From T3Sed10-241 sp036796255 (GTDB lineage: Bacteria; Bacteroidota; Bacteroidia; Flavobacteriales_D; Cryomorphaceae), in assembly GCA_036796255.1 (NCBI GenBank), contig DAIRDH010000061.1:1-18639 (forward strand): a stretch of DNA of 18,639 nucleotides, in the 5' to 3' direction. The notes beneath the pieces are model-generated. The model worked only from the letters and a program-made list of their open reading frames with translations, had not been told where the DNA came from and made no database searches. Below are positions 15,176 through 18,639 of this stretch, piece after piece. Position 1 is the first letter of the stretch. The number at the start of each line of letters is the position of its first letter. Position numbers and translations under genes: made by a program.

Positions 15176-15976
15176 ATGAACCAGAAGCTTAAAGTATTGG
15201 CTCGGATCGGTTTTGCCGCCAAAGGCACGGTATATGGCATCATGGGCGGTTTGATTTTGCTTGCAGCCTTTAACATTGGCCAAAACAAGCCAGGACTTCC
15301 GCAGGTCATGGATTTCCTTGACAATCATCCGCTTGGTCGGGTGCTGCTTGTAGCCATGACTCTGGGCCTCGTGAGTTATGGAGTTTGGAAAATCATCGAG
15401 GGCATTAAGGATCTGGAAAACAATGGTTCCGATGCCAAAACCATCATCCTGCGCGTGGTCTTTGTGATTATTGGGCTGGCGTTCCTTGGGCTTGCTGCGC
15501 TTGGGGCTTTGCGTGCTGCGGGTTCCGACTTTTTCGATACCACACAGGCGGGAGCCGACGAAGCCAAGCAGTTTGCCTTTTTGGCCACCAATACCGGACT
15601 TATCCTTCTGGGTGTGGCCGGAGCGGTGACTGGGCTTATAGGTGTTTTCCTTTTCGTAAAAGCATACAAAGCCAAGTTTACTGATTCATTCGACACCCGC
15701 TCTATGAGCGATTATAAGCGCCGCAAGCTCATCAAAGGCACTGCCAAGGTGGGCATGAGCGCAAGGGCCTTTATATTTTTGATCATGGGCTTTTTCCTGC
15801 TGCGAGCATCCATCACTGCCGATCCTGACGAGATAAAAACCGCCGGAGAGGTGTTTACATTCATTGAGGATTCTCCCTTCGGTATTTATTTATTGGCCTT
15901 GATGGGGATAGGGCTGTTGGCCTATGCCAGTTACATGTACCTGCTGTCGAAGTACCGGAAGTTTGATGGTAGCTGA
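15176..15976 (+). CDS. DUF1206 family integral membrane protein
   Basis: This 266-residue protein is built from three repeats of a two-helix unit characteristic of DUF1206. The first contains ARIGFAAKGTVYGIMGGLIL and GLVSYGVWKIIEG, the second VVFVIIGLAFLGLAALGALRA plus GVAGAVTGLIGVFLFVKAY, and the third KVGMSARAFIFLIMGFFLLR and MGIGLLAYASYMYLL. Six transmembrane segments are expected, in the inner membrane; the function is unknown. I prefer ATG 15176 (MNQKLKVLARIGFAAKG), which begins at the family's usual edge. An in-frame ATG at 15113 would add 21 residues (MADSPLSLLIS...). A terminator follows the stop by seven bases, so it is a single-gene transcript or the last gene of one. Confidence 0.88.
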   Translation: MNQKLKVLARIGFAAKGTVYGIMGGLILLAAFNIGQNKPGLPQVMDFLDNHPLGRVLLVAMTLGLVSYGVWKIIEGIKDLENNGSDAKTIILRVVFVIIGLAFLGLAALGALRAAGSDFFDTTQAGADEAKQFAFLATNTGLILLGVAGAVTGLIGVFLFVKAYKAKFTDSFDTRSMSDYKRRKLIKGTAKVGMSARAFIFLIMGFFLLRASITADPDEIKTAGEVFTFIEDSPFGIYLLALMGIGLLAYASYMYLLSKYRKFDGS

Positions 15977-15983
15977 AGTAGCT

Positions 15984-16012
15984 AAGCCTGAAGACTCGAT
16001 CAGGTTTTTTTT
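15984..16012 (+). terminator. Rho-independent terminator of the DUF1206 gene
   Basis: AAGCCTGA (15984-15991) pairs with TCAGGTTT (16000-16007), with one G-T wobble and an 8-base loop, followed by an uninterrupted T-run to 16012. It begins seven bases after the DUF1206 stop. Confidence 0.8.
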
Positions 16013-16055
16013 GAGTATTCAATTACAGGCCTAATTCACTGCGCAGTGGCCCACT

Positions 16056-16535
16056 TTACATTTTAGCTTTCACCTTATTGCTGAAAGTTTCATCTTCGCG
16101 GTAAGCCCTCAACATATCCTCGTAATCTCTCATGTCTATGCCAGAATCGTCTAAAACCCTGGTCAATTCAGGTTGAATTCTTTGCTGAGCCTGCATCATT
16201 TGCGCGTTGATCCGTGCAAACTTATTTGTCCTTTATGAAGAAGGCCTGTCTTCTTGAGTAGATCTCTGTATACGCTCAGCCAATGTATTATAGGAATCCA
16301 TGGTCATGCCTTCTGCGAGGAGGACGCTGTCCACTTCAGCTTGGACCCGTGCCCGAACAGGCAGAACCGCTTTCATCACTTCTGCGAATTTGGCGATCTC
16401 ATCATCTGTAAAATCTTCCGCACTTTGCTCGCTGCGATATTCATTTACTTCAGAGGGTATGGTTTAGGCTATGGCAAGGTGTGGTTCCAATGTAAGCAGG
16501 AAGGAGCACGCCCATAATATTTTTAAGGTTTTCAT
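16056..16535 (-). pseudogene. DUF4168 paralogue with two in-frame TAA codons
   Basis: This is a full-length relative of the gene at 7440-7922. It has 159 codons against 160 and can be aligned without any indel (for example EDFTDDEIAKFAEVMKAV, GMTMDSYNTLAERI, GIDMRDYEDMLRAYREDE). Two codons are stops: TAA at 16464-16466 (codon 24, CAA for the signal-peptidase-site Gln in the paralogue) and TAA at 16233-16235 (codon 101, GAA for Glu101 in the paralogue). The ATG is at 16535 and the normal stop at 16056-16058. The frame is otherwise intact, which points to recent inactivation. A short signal peptide before the first stop (MKTLKILWACSFLLTLEPHLAIA) is the only part that standard translation would make. 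Confidence 0.88.
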
Positions 16536-16604
16536 GGTGTTAGTTATAAAGGGGTGATATTGAAAAGTACGGATTTCTTTCAGTCAGACCAAAAAGCTAC
16601 GACC

Positions 16605-16623
16605 GGGATTAATGAGATTTAAC
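16605..16623 (-). promoter_or_regulatory. Upstream motif shared with the intact DUF4168 gene
   Basis: The minus strand reads GTTAAA, eight bases, then ATCCC, 88 bases upstream of the pseudogene ATG, matching the arrangement at 7985-8005. Downstream of it, TAGCTTTT resembles, but does not match, the TAnnTTTG element. It is probably a remnant of a shared promoter region. Confidence 0.35.
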
Positions 16624-16675
16624 AGGTAGATTGAGAAAGTGCCCGGCTCACTCTGAAGCTTTGAACAGGCCTCGC

Positions 16676-16742
16676 AAGGGGTAGTCTACACCCTTTGTAA
16701 TTCGGTACTCGGCTGTAATCAGAAAGGTATGGTCTACCCCTT
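16676..16742. repeat. Long imperfect inverted repeat upstream of the DUF4168 pseudogene
   Basis: AAGGGGTAGTCTACACC (16676-16692) and GGTATGGTCTACCCCTT (16726-16742) pair at 14 of 17 positions across a 33-base loop. There is no T-run, and the terminator of the adjacent gene is separate (16781-16816). It could be a cruciform-type operator, an end of a decayed element, or a structured transcript. The rest of 16536-16845 shows nothing gene-like. Confidence 0.55.
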
Positions 16743-16780
16743 CTGTTGAGGGTGCCCCATTCAGGATGGAGATATTGCGA

Positions 16781-16816
16781 CAAAAAGTAAAAAGCCAGTC
16801 TATGGGTGGACTGGCT
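16781..16816 (-). terminator. Rho-independent terminator of the adhesin-like gene
   Basis: Read on the minus strand, AGCCAGTC pairs with GACTGGCT around an 8-base loop and is followed by TTTTACTTTTTG. It begins 30 bases after the stop of the T9SS type B gene. Confidence 0.85.
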
Positions 16817-16845
16817 CTTATAAACGAATATTTTAAAGACTTTTC

Positions 16846-18639
16846 TTAACGCGCGATGGTAATCGGGCCAGCAAAATCTTCCCCATTGGGGAGCTTTATG
16901 ATGTAGAAGTATGTACCATCAGTTACGTCATCACCATCCCAATCATTGTTGTAGTTAGTGGTTTCAAAAACCACACCACCCCAGCGGTTGAAAATTTGTA
17001 AAGTCGTACCTGGAAATGCTTCCAGCCCGCGTATCACAAATAGGTCATTGACTCCGTCACCATTTGGCGAAAAGCCTTCTGGTACTCTGAAATCGTAACT
17101 TACCACAACTTCATTGGTAGCGGTATCCTGGCATCCATTGGCATCAGTAACAGTGAGTGTTACAATGTAAACTCCAGTAGCCAGATATTGATGATTTGGG
17201 TTTTGCACAGTGCTGGTCGATCCATCACCAAAGTTCCACAATCGATCTTCAATACTTGCTTCACCTTGGCTGGAGAGGTCGCTGAATTCAACGGGTACTT
17301 CCGGCTCAATGGTTCCGTTAGGGCCAAAATCGAAATTGGCTTCGGGTCCATCCTCCGCGATGTTTACTGCCGAAGTGCCTTCGCAACCAGAAGCGTTTGT
17401 AACTGTGAGCTCGTAAAATCCTTCACCAACAGTAATCGCTGATCCTGTCTCTCCATTGCTCCAGAGGTAGCTTTCAAACTCACCTTCTGGCGAAAGGGTT
17501 ATTTCTTCTCCATTACAGATCAGTGTATCTGCTTGCAAAACGACAACAGGATTTTCAGCAACTTCTATTTGAAAATCAACAATATCAGAAAGGCACGCTT
17601 GTAACAAGGCCTGAACGCTGTAAATTCCATTGAGGTTAATATTGGCCTGTTCAAATACGAGCGTATTGCCGGTGAAAATCACGTTGCCTTCAGCGTCGAC
17701 CCAGGTATAGCTCACTCCTTCCTCTCCTTGGGTAGAAATGCTAAGGGTAGTGCCTTCACATACCACTTCGTTGCCCGTAAGCTCCGGATTTTGCGGAAGC
17801 GGAGTAAATGTGAGTACTACAGAATCACTTCCAAGGCATCCTTGAGCATTCAAAACTTCAAGTATATAAGTTCCGCTTTCGGTAGCAATAAATGTCGGGG
17901 CGTTTGAGCCATCCTGCCAGTTAAAACTTTCACTGTCGCCCACTACATTTGGTTCGATTATGAAGCTTTCGCCGTCACATACGTCCTGATCTTCTGGCAA
18001 TGTCACTTGTGGCGTAGGTATAACAGTTACAGCGAGGGTATCGTTAAAGCTTTCGCAACCTTCTACCACAATAAATCCGAGGTAATCACCGGCGTCACCA
18101 AGCGTCAGGTTTTCGATGGTCAGGTTTTGGCTGAAGCCCAATGTGCTGTCAGGCAGCACAAAACGATAACTAGCGTTTTCAGCATTGGATAGACTCAACT
18201 CCAGGGTCTCACCTTCACAATACACGTCATCTCCACCTATTTCGGGTGTTTCAGGCCGAGGTCTGACACTTATAAATACGGAGTCTCGCAAAGTACATCC
18301 TTGGAAGTCTGTGACCTCTACCCATACAAATCCTTCTTCACTTACCTCGAAGCTTGGTCCTGTAGACCCATCCTGCCAGGTGAAGAGATAATTGCCGTCA
18401 ATGGTTAAGGTAAGGGAGGTGCCGGCACAAATGGTATCGTTTTCACCAAGACTGACCGGCGGCTCATAATAAGTCACGTTCACCGTATCAGTGGCGGAGC
18501 AGTTACTTCCGCTGAAGGCCTCGACATAGTAGATTCCCGGTTCTGTGACCTGTATGGTTTGTGTTTCCTCACCAGTATTCCAGAAGTAAGCCGTTTTACC
18601 GGGACCGGCATCAAGTGTGAGGGTGTCGTTGAGGCACAC
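16846..18639 (-). CDS. Ig/PKD-repeat adhesin-like protein with T9SS type B sorting domain (partial)
   Basis: The last 597 residues of a larger secreted protein; its N-terminus lies beyond the window edge. Repeats of about 75-90 residues alternate two forms. One is short, with a C-x-G-x-x-x-L strand, a W-DG or W-NG turn, a G-Y-x-V strand and NA-GC. The other is longer, with PE-x-x-GN-x-VCEG and GIYSVQ. Repeat cysteines occur in pairs. A PKD domain (about 435-515; WNFGDGSTSTVQNPNHQYL, VTLTVTDANGCQDTA) precedes the type B sorting domain (519-597), which shows VPEGFSPNGDGVNDLF, IFNRWGGVVFE, NNDWDGDD and GTYFYIIKLPNGE. Such proteins are surface adhesins or gliding-associated proteins in Bacteroidota. 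The first codon in the window is internal, not a start. Confidence 0.92.
   Translation of the reverse strand: MCLNDTLTLDAGPGKTAYFWNTGEETQTIQVTEPGIYYVEAFSGSNCSATDTVNVTYYEPPVSLGENDTICAGTSLTLTIDGNYLFTWQDGSTGPSFEVSEEGFVWVEVTDFQGCTLRDSVFISVRPRPETPEIGGDDVYCEGETLELSLSNAENASYRFVLPDSTLGFSQNLTIENLTLGDAGDYLGFIVVEGCESFNDTLAVTVIPTPQVTLPEDQDVCDGESFIIEPNVVGDSESFNWQDGSNAPTFIATESGTYILEVLNAQGCLGSDSVVLTFTPLPQNPELTGNEVVCEGTTLSISTQGEEGVSYTWVDAEGNVIFTGNTLVFEQANINLNGIYSVQALLQACLSDIVDFQIEVAENPVVVLQADTLICNGEEITLSPEGEFESYLWSNGETGSAITVGEGFYELTVTNASGCEGTSAVNIAEDGPEANFDFGPNGTIEPEVPVEFSDLSSQGEASIEDRLWNFGDGSTSTVQNPNHQYLATGVYIVTLTVTDANGCQDTATNEVVVSYDFRVPEGFSPNGDGVNDLFVIRGLEAFPGTTLQIFNRWGGVVFETTNYNNDWDGDDVTDGTYFYIIKLPNGEDFAGPITIAR

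Noticed and set aside
16254..16517. 87-codon plus-strand frame
   Set aside because: It is antisense to the DUF4168 pseudogene, whose codon-level match to the paralogue is far stronger.
16056..16535. TAA reassigned to Gln/Glu (alternative genetic code)
   Set aside because: All other genes in the window end at normal stops including TAA, and no internal TAA occurs in them, so reassignment is not supported.

Overview
The window looks like a draft chromosomal contig from a Bacteroidota bacterium (Flavobacteriia or Saprospiria-like; genus not resolvable from sequence alone). The reasons are four predicted type IX secretion (T9SS) cargo proteins with type A or type B sorting domains, Bacteroidota-type promoters (TTG plus TAnnTTTG), few Shine-Dalgarno sequences, and small signal-peptide proteins typical of the phylum. 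A 100-N scaffold gap and at least one frameshift show that the assembly is imperfect.

Layout. 1-1705: the tail of an unidentified gene, a gene-poor stretch, then a MgtC/DUF4010 membrane protein broken by a frameshift near its start. 1745-3233: a YdeI/OmpD-associated gene, an AT-richer MNT/HEPN (mntA/hepT) toxin-antitoxin pair, and, on the far side of that pair, a second diverged copy of only the 3' end of the YdeI-type gene. The TA pair therefore sits between two 138-bp direct repeats. 3330-4975: an arsenate-resistance operon on the minus strand, with a thioredoxin-type arsenate reductase (arsC) followed by an ACR3 arsenite exporter (1-bp overlap) and a candidate operator upstream but no local arsR. 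5241-6706: a secreted class C beta-lactamase-like serine hydrolase with a T9SS tail, split only by the assembly gap. 6773-8507: small exported proteins, including a DUF4168 gene.

8601-10810: a 28-bp perfect palindrome, then the Tex RNA-binding protein gene with a strong promoter placed so close that the mRNA should be nearly leaderless. 11124-14885: two T9SS cargo genes on the minus strand, one with seven FG-GAP/VCBS-type repeats (beta-propeller) and one with three tandem beta-sandwich-like domains; a 508-bp non-coding stretch with a long hairpin lies between them. 15176-16012: a DUF1206 membrane protein with a clear terminator. 16056-16535: a second DUF4168 gene of the same length as the first but carrying two in-frame TAA codons. 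16781-18639: the C-terminal part of a large Ig/PKD-repeat adhesin-like protein with a type B sorting domain, followed by a textbook terminator.

Functionally, most of the window is cell-surface/export biology plus arsenic detoxification and a small TA islet. I see no tRNA, rRNA, CRISPR array, transposase or phage gene. The most unusual points are the TA pair bracketed by synonymous-diverged gene ends, the intact/broken DUF4168 pair with a shared upstream motif, and two genes with TAnnTTTG exactly 5 nt before ATG.
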